DNA from: Lingula anatina
Taxonomy: Eukaryota; Brachiopoda; Lingulata; Lingulida; Lingulidae
Reading direction: 5' to 3'
Assembly (NCBI RefSeq): GCF_001039355.2
Contig: NW_019773579.1
Span: 36,773 to 70,086 of the forward strand
Length of the DNA: 33,314 nt
Both the position numbers and the translations under genes were made by a program. The notes beneath the pieces were generated by a model that searched no databases, was not told where the DNA came from, and worked only from the letters and a program-made list of their open reading frames with translations. This document shows, in pieces, positions 1 through 10,932 of this stretch. Within the stretch, counting starts at the first letter, position 1. Each line of letters starts with the position of its first letter.

Positions 1-97
1 CATTATGATTGCTACTATACTTATCATAATAATTTTATAACAAAGTGAAAAATAAAACGCCAAATTACAAAAGTTTTTATTATCATTATTATTATTT

Positions 98-103
98 TTT
101 ATT
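98..103 (-). promoter_or_regulatory. Poly(A) signal AATAAA of the left-edge minus-strand gene
   Basis: TTTATT on the plus strand gives AATAAA on the minus strand, 58 bases after the TAG stop at 161-163. Its position relative to a splice-acceptor-led open exon makes it more credible than the many chance AATAAA hits in this AT-rich window. Confidence 0.4.
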
Positions 104-160
104 GAGTTTTCATATAATAGATGTACGAAGGAGCGTGGGTTCCTGTGTGTGAAACGAAGG

Positions 161-214
161 CTAGACTTCATAGGTTACTTTCAGGCGGATGCTGTGCAGA
201 ATCTCGTTGAGCAC
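161..214 (-). CDS. Last coding exon of an unidentified minus-strand gene (partial)
   Basis: On the minus strand a good 3' splice site (pyrimidine-rich run ending TTATCTTTTCAG) is followed by an open segment of 17 codons and a TAG stop. It reads VLNEILHSIRLKVTYEV. An AATAAA signal (TTTATT at 98-103 on the plus strand) lies about 60 bases past the stop, the right distance for a short 3' UTR. The other two frames stop early. The rest of the gene would lie to the right, but I could not build it. One candidate upstream segment at 330-360 (reading LNLNIRLLQK before a GT) is one base out of phase with this exon, so I do not join them. The peptide looks like an amphipathic helix end, and I do not recognise the family. 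Confidence 0.45.
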   Translation of the reverse strand: MLNEILHSIRLKVTYEV

Positions 215-220
215 CTGAAA

Positions 221-1178
221 AGATAAAATAATGTTTACAACTTTGAACTAAACAGACAGGCTCTTTACATTCTAATGACGCATGTAATATCACAGGGCAG
301 ACGGCACATATAAATGAAACGGCATGTACCTTTCTGAAGTAGTCGGATGTTCAGGTTCAGCTAGCGCAAAACCAAAATTATGATCTGGAATTAGTTAATG
401 CTGTTACTATTTGAGGCCTGTTGTTGAAAAGTAACATTGATAGCACAACCCGTTTCATTTGCAGAGTGGGTGAGGTTATTGCTACGACCGGTAATATATT
501 CCTCTTGATAGTAAGTTATAACACGTGTTGTAGTACATGTTGTCACATTTCAGAAAAAGAGATCATTTAAAAATTCTTTTCGAAAATTATAACAAATATG
601 TTGCACATATATAATAAGTTTTCGAACAGTGAACCGTGTAATGGATGGACAACACACGGCACAATAGAGACAACAGGCTGTGTAAAATGTATCTGTTAAT
701 TTTTGCGTAATGAGCACTCGAAATCCTTGGATCAGAAGCTCAGAACTGTGACAAGCATAATCTAATTAATTAATTTCGGCGGTAATACTTGCATTTAAAC
801 ACACACGACATTTTAAATTAGGTCAAAATATTCCAAATTAATTGTCAAGGTCGGGGCACACAAAATGTTCAAACAGAGGGTAACAAGGTGCAGAGAATTT
901 CAAGCAAAAGTCAGATGAATGCGCCGTTTGTCCTGAACGGAGTCCCAGTGCACTGTAAGCAATAATTTCTACCTTTCTCTGTGACATACACGTAACAATG
1001 GGAATATAGTAAAAAGGTTCATGTCATAACTATTTGTCGTGAATGTTTTTTCATTCTTCTGCACCTTTAATATTTAATGGCTGTGGTTGATAAAGAATAG
1101 AAATAGTGATACTCACAAACATACATTTGCTTCCACGCCTTATAAAAGCTGGACTTTCTGACTGCACCACACATACTG
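221..1178. other. Stretch with no firm gene left of duplicated block A
   Basis: Probably intron or upstream exons of the left-edge gene, but no second exon can be proven. A GC-richer island at about 900-955 contains short open segments on both strands. On the minus strand one follows a TTGCTTACAG acceptor-like sequence. Nothing there was recognised as a protein. Confidence 0.3.
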
Positions 1179-1641
1179 TTGCGTCCACACCCGACTCTGC
1201 CTAACTGCCAAGTAAGCATTCGGGAAGACAGCTCGCACCACGATGAACAACTTGTTGTTATGCAAATGACTACAGGTATAGCTCATTTTAGGTGAGAGGT
1301 TGATACTGAAACAAAATTAAATTTTCAGCATCAAGCCCATGTTCGCCATTCATGGAATCAGAAGTTAGGTTTAAACCAGAACAAAGACGCGAGACAACAA
1401 TGATGTATGAATCATATTATTCTGAATTTCTCATAGTCTTATATGTATATAACAACTTGTGCCAGATTTTAGACGGGTCTTTCGTGTGGTCAGACCCTTG
1501 ATAAAAGGTCAAGGTTCCTGTGAATGAGTACGTGTAACAAGGACCGAATACAGTTTGGTGGGTTCTAGTATGACTACTGAAAAACACGCTCGGTCTCTCC
1601 ATTTATTTTGTCGACTGACTTATTTACCAATCAGACTGTTA

Positions 1642-1920
1642 ACGTGGTCTGATTCAGGATTGTTTCAAAGGGGGGGGGGACCTCGGATGCGAAGCCGACC
1701 ATCGCCCCCTTGGTGTGGGGTTTGGGGCCTGCTCAAGGGCCCCAAAAATTCTATGGTTTTCGGGAGATCAAACAGTGCCCTTTGGTACTGTTAAGAACTA
1801 TGATTTAGCTAGTCAAAATTCTAATTTCAAGAGAGGAATATTGGTGTGATATATTTTCAGAAACCGAAAAAGGGGGGGGGGGGGGCAGGACCCCCTGGCC
1901 CCCTCTAAATCAGCCACTGG
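1642..1920. mobile_element. G/C-run inverted-repeat element, copy 1 (MITE-like)
   Basis: A non-autonomous element of about 280 bp. The left end reads GTGGTCTGATTCAGG followed by a G run. The right end is a G run, CAGGACCCCCTGG and CTAAATCAGCCACTG. The reverse complement of the right end (CAGTGGCTGATTTAG) matches the left end. The internal parts GGGGCCTGCTxAAGGGCCCC, AACTATGATT and ATATTGGTGTGAT recur in the copies at 5591, 6802 and 8617. It has no ORF of note. I could not identify a target-site duplication, so the superfamily is left open. Confidence 0.7.
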
Positions 1921-2282
1921 TGATCTAAACATTTAAGAATGAATTATCTGATTTTGCAAATATCGAGACACCAAACAGCAGAAGACATTGCTCGGACAAA
2001 TTGCGAATACGTTGTTTTGTCCATGAACATTGCAACAATGTTTACTAAAAAGCGGTAAAGCTGTAAAATTGACAACTATAATGGTTAAAAATGATAAAAG
2101 CAGCGACAGAGAAATATTTCTTCGGATCCACACTAAGACAATAAAAATTTAAAATAATAGTAATAATAATAGTTTGTCTGAGAAAAATTTGCGACAGTAT
2201 TTTCTTTTTATTGTGTTTGCAAGTGTTTTTAAATTCTAGGGAAACATAAGTTTATGAAAGCTGAAAAATTAACAAAACAAAT

Positions 2283-2307
2283 AAATAAATAGATAAATAA
2301 ATAAATC
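2283..2307. repeat. (AAAT)n microsatellite
   Basis: A short run of AAAT-type tetranucleotides, partly interrupted by AGAT. A shortened version sits at 9260-9270 in copy B. Confidence 0.6.
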
Positions 2308-2467
2308 ATTCAATAAGATATAAAAGAAATTCAGTTTATCCTATGAATGATTTATACAAGTTTACATTATATAGTAGTTTTCTTTTTTATCAATTGCATT
2401 TGTGAGTAAGGAAATTAAAATGGCAACATGGCCTGCCCTCAATAGATATGGAAATGTGAGGACAGAC

Positions 2468-2511
2468 AGTGTGTGTGTGTGTGGGGGGGGGAGGGGGGGT
2501 GCGTGGGGGGG
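2468..2511. repeat. TG repeat followed by poly-G runs
   Basis: TG dinucleotides followed by interrupted G runs. The matching site in copy B (9440-9490) has a much longer TG tract and one G run, showing rapid length change between the copies. Confidence 0.75.
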
Positions 2512-4046
2512 TTAGCACCGTACTAATAAGGTGTCCAAGCAAACCGTGTGGTAGCGACCTCTTCATCATTAAACACACAACGTCTATGAAAATCGACGGA
2601 TGAAGAGTTCCCATTGTGTTGGAGGAGATCTGCATAAGAGTCCCCATTGTAGTAGAGTTTCCTCATGTTAGAGGGAAACTACATGGGAATCTTCCTCTGT
2701 AGTCAAATCAATACAAAACGCCTAAAAGTTATAAATGACAAGTTCCACTACTTCCTCCTATCTTCGGTCAAAAAGTTCTAGAGGCGCAGAATGTATGACA
2801 AATATTTATGCCTGCATTAGTCATATTTTACAAGAGCCTGTCTATTTAGCCAAAAATTGTAAACATTTCCCTTTTCTGGGTAAGAGTCCAGTTCCAACTT
2901 AAAACTCATACTAAGCTTTATTAGAAAGCGAACATCAAATACATTTTCCAAAACAAACAAATGAAAATTTGGTTTGAGTAGATGAACAATTTGATCTTTA
3001 AGAAATTCAAGCTTTTAGAACTTAAGTTCTGGTGAGACACCAGCTGTAGATATTCATATAAGACAAAACACTTCCAAGAATGTTGCATTTTATTACAACT
3101 TTTTCCTTCTCTTCACATGATCTGGTGACCGTGCAATTGTTTACCTATTTGCAAAAGTAAACCTTTATTTGCACAATTAAGTCGAATCCTAATACAGCAT
3201 ACCATTATATCTTTTGATCTTAACAGCAATTATAGATTCTAGATGTTTTTCAAGTATTCTCATACAAACCCAATTAAAATTCTAGTCAGTTTTCTAATTC
3301 TTTGTACTTTCAACTATTGAAATGTCAAAGACATATTTGATAATTATTTTTCATCCACCTGACACACTCACAAACATCCCCAAATATTTTTGTCGAGAAA
3401 AAGTATGAAATGCAAGCTTACATTAAAGATATAAGATACACCATATTGTACTGAATGAAGACATGAATTCATGAAATATCATTGACATAGAAATATTAAT
3501 ATTAATTATGCAATGTCATCTTCATTTAAAATGCTTTCAAAACCCATGCAGTTTTGGTCAATGTTGAAGTCTTATCCTGCTGCATGGCTCATGGGATTAA
3601 CAATAAAAACCGTATTTGAAGATAGTCTTGTCAATAAGCGATTAAGTTGTACCCTGCTTTTCATACTCCAGTCAGTTGCTTCCCTGTCACCTTTTTAGAA
3701 GTCTATATATTGAAAACCACATGATGTCCCTATATATGGAGTTGAAAACGGAATCTGAAAATCTGGGTACAACTTTAAGACCCTTACCCTGAACAAATAT
3801 CTTAATACATTCGCTAAATAAGAATGCTTTTTCATAGATCTAAATGATAAAGAATGATAACCATAATCGCTGCTTTTCCTCCTTGCTATTGTACATAAAA
3901 CAAATTAGGAACACGGAAATATGACTTAACTGATAATAACATGTAATAGATGCCCTGTTTATGACTACTTATCAGCATGGACCATTTTAACCCTGCAACT
4001 GCAGGCGTGGAGTCTCTCTTGACTTCTCTAATTCGAATGTGAAAAC

Positions 4047-4206
4047 CAGGCCTACCCAACTACCAGACTCAGCACATAAGAATCCTGAATTAACCGGTAT
4101 ATTGGACCACACTACCCGTTTTCAAGGTGTGTGTCAGATCGCATTTTGAAAGTATCATATCCCAGAACAAATTTTGTAGGATGAATCTGGTAGTTGGGAA
4201 GGCCTG
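4047..4206. mobile_element. 160-bp terminal-inverted-repeat element, copy A
   Basis: The left arm begins CAGGCCTACCCAACTACCAG and the right arm ends CTGGTAGTTGGGAAGGCCTG. The arms are 24 bases long with two mismatches. AAAAC directly precedes the left arm (4042-4046) and directly follows the right arm (4207-4211), which fits a short target-site duplication. The inside has no coding sequence. It is a MITE by structure, family unknown. Confidence 0.75.
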
Positions 4207-4599
4207 AAAACTGTGCGTCTGAGCAAAATGAATATGACAAAATGATTGCATTTTGGTCCCTTTTTTCACAAACAGGATTGCAAATATGATGTTAAGAAAA
4301 TAAATACACTTTACACTTAATTCAGAATAAAGAAACTGTACAAAGATACAGGTATAAATCATCAACTATTGCAAATTCAAACCTCATGCTATGTAAAGTT
4401 TGACCTTGTTTCACAGTAGTGCTAATGACAGAGGCTTAACTTTTAAACAGGCAATTTTTCTTCCCTTTCAACTCAAGACAGTGCACTTTAAATATCTATT
4501 GGTATAAAACACTAACCATCTATCTTTTTCATAAAGCAGCTTTTATGCATCATTAATGTGGACTACCAATGATCGTTTTAGGTCAAAGTAGACTAAAAA

Positions 4600-5590
4600 C
4601 TCTCTCCTTTCAAAACAGGTGGTAGTGAAATCGACGTAGGTCCGCGAGTTTTGGGGAGAGCCGGGCGGTAAATTATGTTTGACACTAAGCGGGATTTCGT
4701 GATCTCGTTGCCAAAATAGATCAATGCTAAAGGCCTAAATTAAAAAAGATTGTAATGTTTTTAATAATCGTTGTAGTTAAAAAAAAAAAAAAAGCGATAT
4801 CATATTCATCACATAAAGACCGTAATTAATTCACTTTCTTTTTTCTTTCTGCACTCCCGCAGTGACTCATGGCAAAAATAGAACAAGGCAATATGTCACC
4901 TTTTGGAGACGTCAAAAAGTACTTAGGAGAAATCCGAAGAAAAAAAAAACTCATCAAGCCCAGGCTATCAGGATATATGATAAACTTGCTAGTCCGTATA
5001 AATCTTACCAATGTTTTATAAATGCTGACATTTATGGCGTCTTTTGTGTAGCTGCTAGCGTATCGGTGAAATATTTGATCAATTTATTGGCGCGGGATTA
5101 TTATACCAATTAAAATGTAAACTTTTAGCTGTCGTTTAAATAAGAACCAGTTCTAGTAGCAAGGGGACATTTAATTCAGGATGTAAAATGTATCTTTAAA
5201 CCAAATAGGTCCTTTATGAAATTTAAACTGAAAGCAGTTTGTGTAGACTCGAGGGAGGGGGGGGCGGGCGACGATCTCAGCCCAATTGAAAATGGTTCTT
5301 GCGTGCATGCCACGCAAAGAAAAACGTACATTTTTATATTGTTTTATCTTTTATAGATTTCTCACATTCCCCAAAATTTCCATTTTTTTCAAGCTCTTAT
5401 GATGTGCACTGACAACCTTAAACTCCTTTAGAATAAACTTGCAGTTTACACTCCCACCTAAAAAAATAATTATTATAAATGTCAAGATATTAAGCACCTT
5501 CGAATTCCCCGTTTCTACAGAGAACTCGCATGCCTCCATTGTTAATTGATAGACTACTGGATACTTTATACTGTTACAAGATTATTTGAA
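4600..5590. other. Unique stretch between copy A and the third G/C-rich element
   Basis: No supported gene. A strong acceptor-like pyrimidine tract ending CCCGCAG at about 4830-4861 precedes an open frame to 5113 and a second, overlapping open frame (ATG at 4869). Neither resembles a known protein and both have a lysine run from a poly-A stretch. A G-rich run lies at about 5253-5268. Confidence 0.3.
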
Positions 5591-5913
5591 GGGGTCCGTT
5601 TTTTAGGAATGACAGGCCTGGGATGCGAACCTTGACGTGGGGTTCCCCCCCCCCCCCCCAAGGGCCACCAATTTTATTTTATTTTATTTTATTTTATTTT
5701 AATCTATTTTAATCTATTTTATTTTATTTTATTTTATTTATTTATTTATTTTTTTTTGGGGGGGGCAAACGGTGACATTTGGTACGGTTTAGAACTATGA
5801 TTCAGCTATATTCAAAATTGTTATTTCAAGAGGGGAATATTGGTGTGTAATTTTTTTTCAGAAACCGAAGGGAGTAAGGACCCCCCCTGACTCCCCCCAA
5901 AATCCGCTACTGG
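5591..5913. mobile_element. G/C-run inverted-repeat element, copy 3, with internal ATTTT expansion
   Basis: Shares GGGATGCGAACC, the CCCAAGGGCCACC core, AACTATGATTCAGCTA, ATATTGGTGTG and the right end AAAATCCGCTACTGG with the copies at 1642, 6802 and 8617. A long ATTTT array (5671-5757) has grown inside it. Both the left end and the G/C runs are degraded, so boundaries are approximate. Confidence 0.6.
5671..5757. repeat. (ATTTT)n microsatellite ending in ATTT units
   Basis: About 14 pentanucleotide units with two ATCT variants, then tetranucleotides and a T run into a G run, all within the element at 5591-5913. Confidence 0.9.
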
Positions 5914-6801
5914 TACAGGGTAGTGCATCTGAAACTCAGGGTGTAAAGCCATTTACTGATATACATTTTTCCTTAAATGTCTCCCTTTGCATTAAATACA
6001 CCCTTAATATGATCAAGATACCATCATATAGTACAATGTCATGCTAACGCAAGATGCATGAAGGAGATTTCAATCTTCCAAGGACTTCGTTGACTGAAGT
6101 TAAGTCGGGCCTAAACAAGAAGAATTAATGAAGGCCTGGAAATCGGTTTAAAATTTTTAGACCAAAATTTTAGTCTAATTTGGCTCGTGATCAATCAGTA
6201 ATCCAGTCTAATGAAATGTTAGTTCGTGTTATGACAGACAAGGCATCATTTTCTTATGTTTCAGACTACTATGTGATGCCTGAGCTCCTGTGGTTTTCAT
6301 CCAATTCTTGAACCGAAGGGGACCAAATTTTTGTGCTGAAAGTTTAGACTAAATTCGTACTATAGCTGGCTCCTGCTCTCTCATTCACTGTTCTCCGCAC
6401 GGGGAAATCACACAGCACTGCTAAGAGCTTGAATTTTAAACATTTGCCTGCTTCTTTGAATGTCGTCTTGACAAGGCCACAGAAAGGTTGACAGTGTTTC
6501 GTGACGACATTCAATTAACGTCGTTATAGAGGTCAATATCACACAACTCCGTCTTTGTGTTACATATCAATAGCGCATTTACTTCCTTCACTGTCTTACA
6601 TGTAATTATACAGGGCACTTAAAGATATACATTGTACTATCCGCGTTTGAAATTACTCCAAAGTCATATTTTGTATGTCTACATATCCTACAAAACTATT
6701 TATCTTTCCCAAAATCCAGACCTTACAATTGACAAAACCTGTTAAATAAATGAAGTTGATGTTAGTTTTTCCTTCTGAAATGTACAGGACGTCAAGGTTA
6801 T
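5914..6801. other. Intervening DNA without a recognised gene
   Basis: No coding exon seen. At 6159-6180 there is a near-palindrome (TTAGACCAAAATTTTAGTCTAA), and a related AGTTTAGACTAAATT segment lies at about 6342-6356. These may be remnants of an old inverted-repeat element. Confidence 0.3.
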
Positions 6802-7043
6802 TGGGTGGATCCAGGATTAATTGAAGCGTGGGGGGGGGGGGGGTGGGCCTGCTGAAGGGCCCGAAACTTTTTGGTAATTTAGAGGGCGAACGGTGCCATA
6901 TGGTTTGATTTAGAACTATGATTCACCTAGCCAATATTCTAATTGCAAAGGGGGGGGGGGGGGGACATTGGTGTGATTTTTTTCAGAAATTGAAGGGGGG
7001 GGGGGGGGCAGGACCCCCATGACACCCCCTAAATCCGCCACTG
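6802..7043. mobile_element. G/C-run inverted-repeat element, copy 4
   Basis: The left end is GGGTGGATCCAGGATT then a G run. The right end is CAGGACCCCCAT and CCCCTAAATCCGCCACTG, whose reverse complement CAGTGGCGGATTTAGG is the best-preserved terminus of the family. The internal blocks GGGCCTGCTGAAGGGCCC, AACTATGATTCACCTA and ACATTGGTGTGAT match the other copies. It is about 240 bp and non-coding. Confidence 0.7.
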
Positions 7044-8002
7044 CTGTGGATGGCATTTGGGGGTTTTTCAAACCCATGGAGTGTACCTTTAAGGTTGAAA
7101 TTTTTGTAGTTACTTTTTAAACAATAACTCTTTATTTGTTATCATTAATAAAAAAATCTATTTAATGCCATTTGTGTTAATTTTAAAAATAAAAAAAAAA
7201 TCAAGTTTGATTTCATAGATATTAGGTCCCTTGTTAATAAATGTTTTTAACACATGCAAAATAATGAAGGGAACGTATACCCAGCCTACACAAATTAAAA
7301 AAAAAACGTTATTCTAACGTTCTACACTGCCACTGTCATTATCATTGATCCGAGAAACGTTGCCAGCAAGTTCTGTTCTATTTACGTTTATGAATTTTGA
7401 TGAAATTTACAAATGATACATATTTGTTAATTTTAGCACGTGAACAAAGGATTTTATAATTTGCATCACTACAATTTGCACAACTTAAATCATCACATCT
7501 AGTATTAAAACGTTCCAACAATGTCATAAAAATCAAAAGATGTGTGTCGGTTATATTTGCCAATATAGCAAGCAGTAGTCGCGCCATACGCTGTCGGTAC
7601 AAAGTTGGGCATCGTCTTAACTTCACCCAGTGGCTGATTACAAATTGGAGTGGGGTTAGTCGGCGACTAGAGCGATGAGGATTTTGGAACCCTTGGGCAG
7701 TCGATACCTACCCGAAATTACCGACATGATGAAAAGCCTAAAAAAAACTTTAAAATAGACTTCAATAATGTAATAAGATTTATCAAAATTATTAAGAAAT
7801 TGTTTTCAAGTAATCCTGATAGATGATTGGCGTTTGTCATGAATTAATGGATTATTTTAACTTCATTTTAGAAAATTCATTCTAATAAAATCCTAACAAG
7901 GTCCGCTAACACAGGAGTAGTGAAAGGTTTAGCGGGCAGAACTTGTCTGAAGCAAGTAAGCTTGAATAGTACACTATGGTCATTTGATAGACAAGTTGGG
8001 AA
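7044..8002. other. Gap without a supported gene; possible decayed ORF at 7378-7626
   Basis: Mostly AT-rich. On the minus strand 7378-7626 stays open for 82 codons, ending in basic residues and carrying CANC and other cysteines. It has no ATG at its start. The basic end vaguely recalls the C-terminus of LINE reverse transcriptases, but I cannot support a family from sequence alone. Confidence 0.2.
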
Positions 8003-8142
8003 GTCCATTCTATAAGAGGGGTGGCAGGTGGGGCGAGTCCATTCCATAAAAGGGGTGGCAGGTGGGGCGAGTCCATTTCATAAAAGGGGTGACAGGTGGG
8101 GCGAGTCAATTGTCATAAGAGGGGTGGCAGGTGGGGCGAGTC
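8003..8142. repeat. 34-bp minisatellite, about four copies, running into an assembly gap
   Basis: The unit is roughly GTCCATTCCATAAAAGGGGT followed by GGCAGGTGGGGCGA, 34 bases. The first three copies are 34 bases and the fourth is 35 (GTCAATTGTC variant). The fifth copy stops after GTC at the N at 8143, so the array is probably longer than shown. Open frames through the array have no protein-like character. Confidence 0.9.
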
Positions 8143-8143
8143 N
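8143..8143. other. Single N: unresolved join
   Basis: One ambiguous base joins the minisatellite to the first base of duplicated copy B. It marks a break in the assembled sequence, not a known one-base ambiguity. Confidence 0.8.
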
Positions 8144-8616
8144 TTGCGTCCACACCCGCCTCTGTCTTACTGCCAAGTGGGCATTCGGGAAGACAGCTCG
8201 CACTACGATGAACAAGTTGTTGTTATGCAAATGACCACAGGTATAGCTCATTTTAGGTGAGAGGTTGATACTGAACCAAAATTAAATTTTCAGCATCAAG
8301 CCCATGTTCGCCATTCATGGAATCAGAAGTTAGGTTTAATAAACCAGAACAAAGACGCGAGACAACAATAAAGTATGAATCATATTATTCTGAATTTCTC
8401 ATAGTCTTATATATATATAACAACTTGTGCCAGATTTTAGACGGGTCTTTCGTGTGGTCAGGCCCTTGATAAAAGGTCAAGGTTCATGTGAATGAGAACG
8501 TGTAACAAGAACCGAATACAGTTTGGTGGGTTCTAAAATGACTACTGAAAAAAAAAAAACGCTCGGTCTCTCTATTTATTTTGTCGACTGACTTATTTAC
8601 CAATCAGACTGTTAAC

Positions 8617-8903
8617 ATGGGCGGATTCAGGATTGTTTCAAGGGGGGGGGGGGCGGAACGACAGACCTCGGATGCGAAGCCGACCATCGCCCCCTTGGTG
8701 TGGGGTTTGGGGCCTGCTAAAGGGCCCCGAAAATTTTATGGTTTTCGGGAGATCAAACAGTGCCCTTTGGTACTGTTAAGAACTATGATTTAGCTAGTCA
8801 AAATTCTAATTTCAAGAGGGGAATATTGGTGTGATATATTTTCAGAAACCGAAAAGGGGGGGGGGGGGCAGGACCCCCTGACCCCTTCTAAATCAGCCAC
8901 TGG
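8617..8903. mobile_element. G/C-run inverted-repeat element, copy 2 (in duplicated block B)
   Basis: The counterpart of 1642-1920 in copy B, at the same relative place. The left end GGGCGGATTCAGG is closer to the family terminus than in copy A. It retains a short CGGAACGACAG stretch that copy A lost. It ends AAATCAGCCACTGG. Confidence 0.7.
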
Positions 8904-9439
8904 TGATCTAAACATTTAATAATGAATTATCTGATTTTGCAAATATCGAGACACCAAACAGCTAAAGGCATTGCTCGGTCAAATTGCGAATTACGTTATT
9001 TTGTCCATGAACATTGCAACAATATTTACTAAAAAGCGGCAAAGCTGTAAAATTGACAACTATAATGGTTAAAAATGATAAAAGCGACAGAGACAGAGAA
9101 ATATTTCTTCGGATCCACACTAACACAATAAAAATTTAAAATAATAGTAATAATAATAGTTTGTCTGAGAAAAATTTGCGACAGTATTTTCTTTTTATTG
9201 TTGTGTTTTTAAATTCTAGGGAAAATAAGTTTATGAAAGCTGAAAAATTCACAAAACAAATAAATAAATATATCATTCAATAAGATATAAAAGAAATCCA
9301 GTTTATCCTATGAATGATTTATACAAGTTTACATTAAATAGTAAAATAGTTTTCTTTTTTATCAATTGCGTTTGTGAGTAAGGAAAGTAAAATGGCAACA
9401 TGGCCTGCCCTCAATAGACATGGAAATGTGAGGACAGAC

Positions 9440-9490
9440 TGTGTGTGTGTGTGCGTGTGTTTGTGTGTGTGTGTGTGTGGGGGGGGGGGG
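9440..9490. repeat. (TG)n microsatellite plus poly-G run
   Basis: TG units interrupted by CG and TT, followed by a G run of about a dozen bases. The matching site in copy A is shorter and has three G runs. Confidence 0.85.
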
Positions 9491-10932
9491 TTAGCACCGT
9501 ACTAATAAGGTATCCAAGCAAACCGTGTGGTAGCGATCTCTTCATCATTAAACACACAATGTCTAGGAAAATCGACGAATGAGGAGTCGGAATCTTCCTC
9601 TGTAGTCAAATCAATACAAAACGCCTAAAAGTTATAAATGGTAAGTTCCACTACTTCTTCCTATCTTCGGTCAAAAAGTTCTAGAGGCGCAGAATGTATG
9701 ACAAATATTTATGCCTGCATTAGTCATATTTTACAAGAGCCTATTTAGACAAAAATTGTAAACATTTCCCTTTTCTGGGTAAGAGTCCAGTTCTGACTTA
9801 AAACTCATGCTTAGATTTATTAGAAAATGAACATCAAATATATTTTCCATAACAAACAAATGAAAATTTGGTTTGAGTAGATGAACAATTTGACCCGTAA
9901 GAAATTCAAGCTTCTGGTGAGAAACCAGTTGTAGATATTCATATAAGACAAAACACTTCCAAGAATGTTGCATTTTATTACAACTTTTTCCTTCTCTTCA
10001 CATGATCTGGTTACCGTGCAATTGTTTACCTATTTGCAAAAGTAAATCTTTATTTGCACAATAAAGTCGAATCCTGGAACAGTATGCCATTAAATATTTT
10101 GATCTTAACAGCAATTATAGATTCTAGATGTTTTTCAAGTATTCTCATACAAACCCAATTAAAATTCTCGTCAATTTTCTAATTCTTTGTAGTTTTAACT
10201 ATTGAAATGTCAAAGACATATTTGATAATTATTTTTCATCCACCTGACACTCAAAAACATCCCAACATATTTTTTGTCAAGAAAAAGTATGAAATGCAAG
10301 CTTACATTAAAGATATAAGATACACCATATTGTACTGAATGAACACATGAATTCATTAAATATCCTTGACATAGAAATATTAATATTAATTATGCAATGT
10401 CATTTTCTTTTAAAATGCTTTCATAACCCATGCAGTTTTGGTCAATGTTGAAGTCTTATTCTGCTGCATGGCTTATGTGATTAACAATAAAAACCGTATT
10501 CGAAGATAGTCTTGTCAATAAGCTATAAAGTTGTACCCCACTTTTCATACTCCAGTCCATAGCTTCCCAGTCACCTTTTCAGTGGTCTATATTGGAAACC
10601 ACAGAATGTCTCTGTGACACACAGGAGTTGAAAATAGATTCTGAATATCAGGGTTCAACTTTAAGACCGTTACCCTGAACAAATACCTAAATACATTCGC
10701 TAGATAAGAATGCTTTTTCATAGATCTAAATGGTAAAGAATGATAACCATAATCGCTGCTTTTCTTCCTTGCCACTGTACATAAAACAAATTAGGAACAC
10801 GGAAATATGACTGTACTGATAATAACATGAAATAGATGCCCTGTTTATGACTACTTATCAACATGGGCCATTTTAACCCTGCAACTGCAGTCGTGGAGTC
10901 TCCCTTTACTTTTCTACTTCGAATGTGAAAAC

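Larger units (their letters stand above)
1179..4599. repeat. Duplicated block, copy A (direct repeat of 8144-11503)
   Basis: The block from TTGCGTCCACACCCG to ACTAAAAA is collinear with 8144-11503 over its whole length. In the stretch 1210-1450 I see roughly ten substitutions and one 4-base indel against copy B, so identity is in the mid 90s percent. Copy A has about 78 bases (around 2606-2683) that copy B lacks. No coding constraint is seen: short ORFs shared by both copies are shifted by indels in homopolymer runs. It holds one G/C-rich inverted-repeat element (1642-1920) and one 160-bp inverted-repeat element (4047-4206), both also present in copy B, so both insertions pre-date the duplication. 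Confidence 0.9.

Noticed and set aside
895-965. Short open segments on both strands in a GC-richer island (plus: MNAPFVLNGVPVHC; minus: HWDSVQDKRRIHLTF)
   Set aside because: Each is under 20 codons. The minus-strand acceptor-like site has no matching donor, and no family is recognised.
1555-1794. ORFs across the G/C-rich elements at 1555-1794 and 8581-8793
   Set aside because: The frames depend on poly-G length, which differs between the copies, and they cross the ends of a non-coding element.
4090-4365. Minus-strand ORF with a similar ORF at 10976-11254
   Set aside because: The similarity comes from the 3.4-kb duplication. Indels in A and T runs shift the frame between copies and cancel only by chance. 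Part of it overlaps the 160-bp inverted-repeat element, so there is no coding constraint.
7378-7626. Minus-strand ORF of 82 codons that might be a LINE reverse-transcriptase end
   Set aside because: The resemblance is vague, it has no ATG, no reverse-transcriptase motifs are present around it, and there is no A-rich tail. Mentioned only as a possibility in the surrounding region.
8028-8234. ORF with repeats of a GGASxFHKRG-type unit
   Set aside because: It is the translation of the 34-bp minisatellite and crosses the N at 8143.
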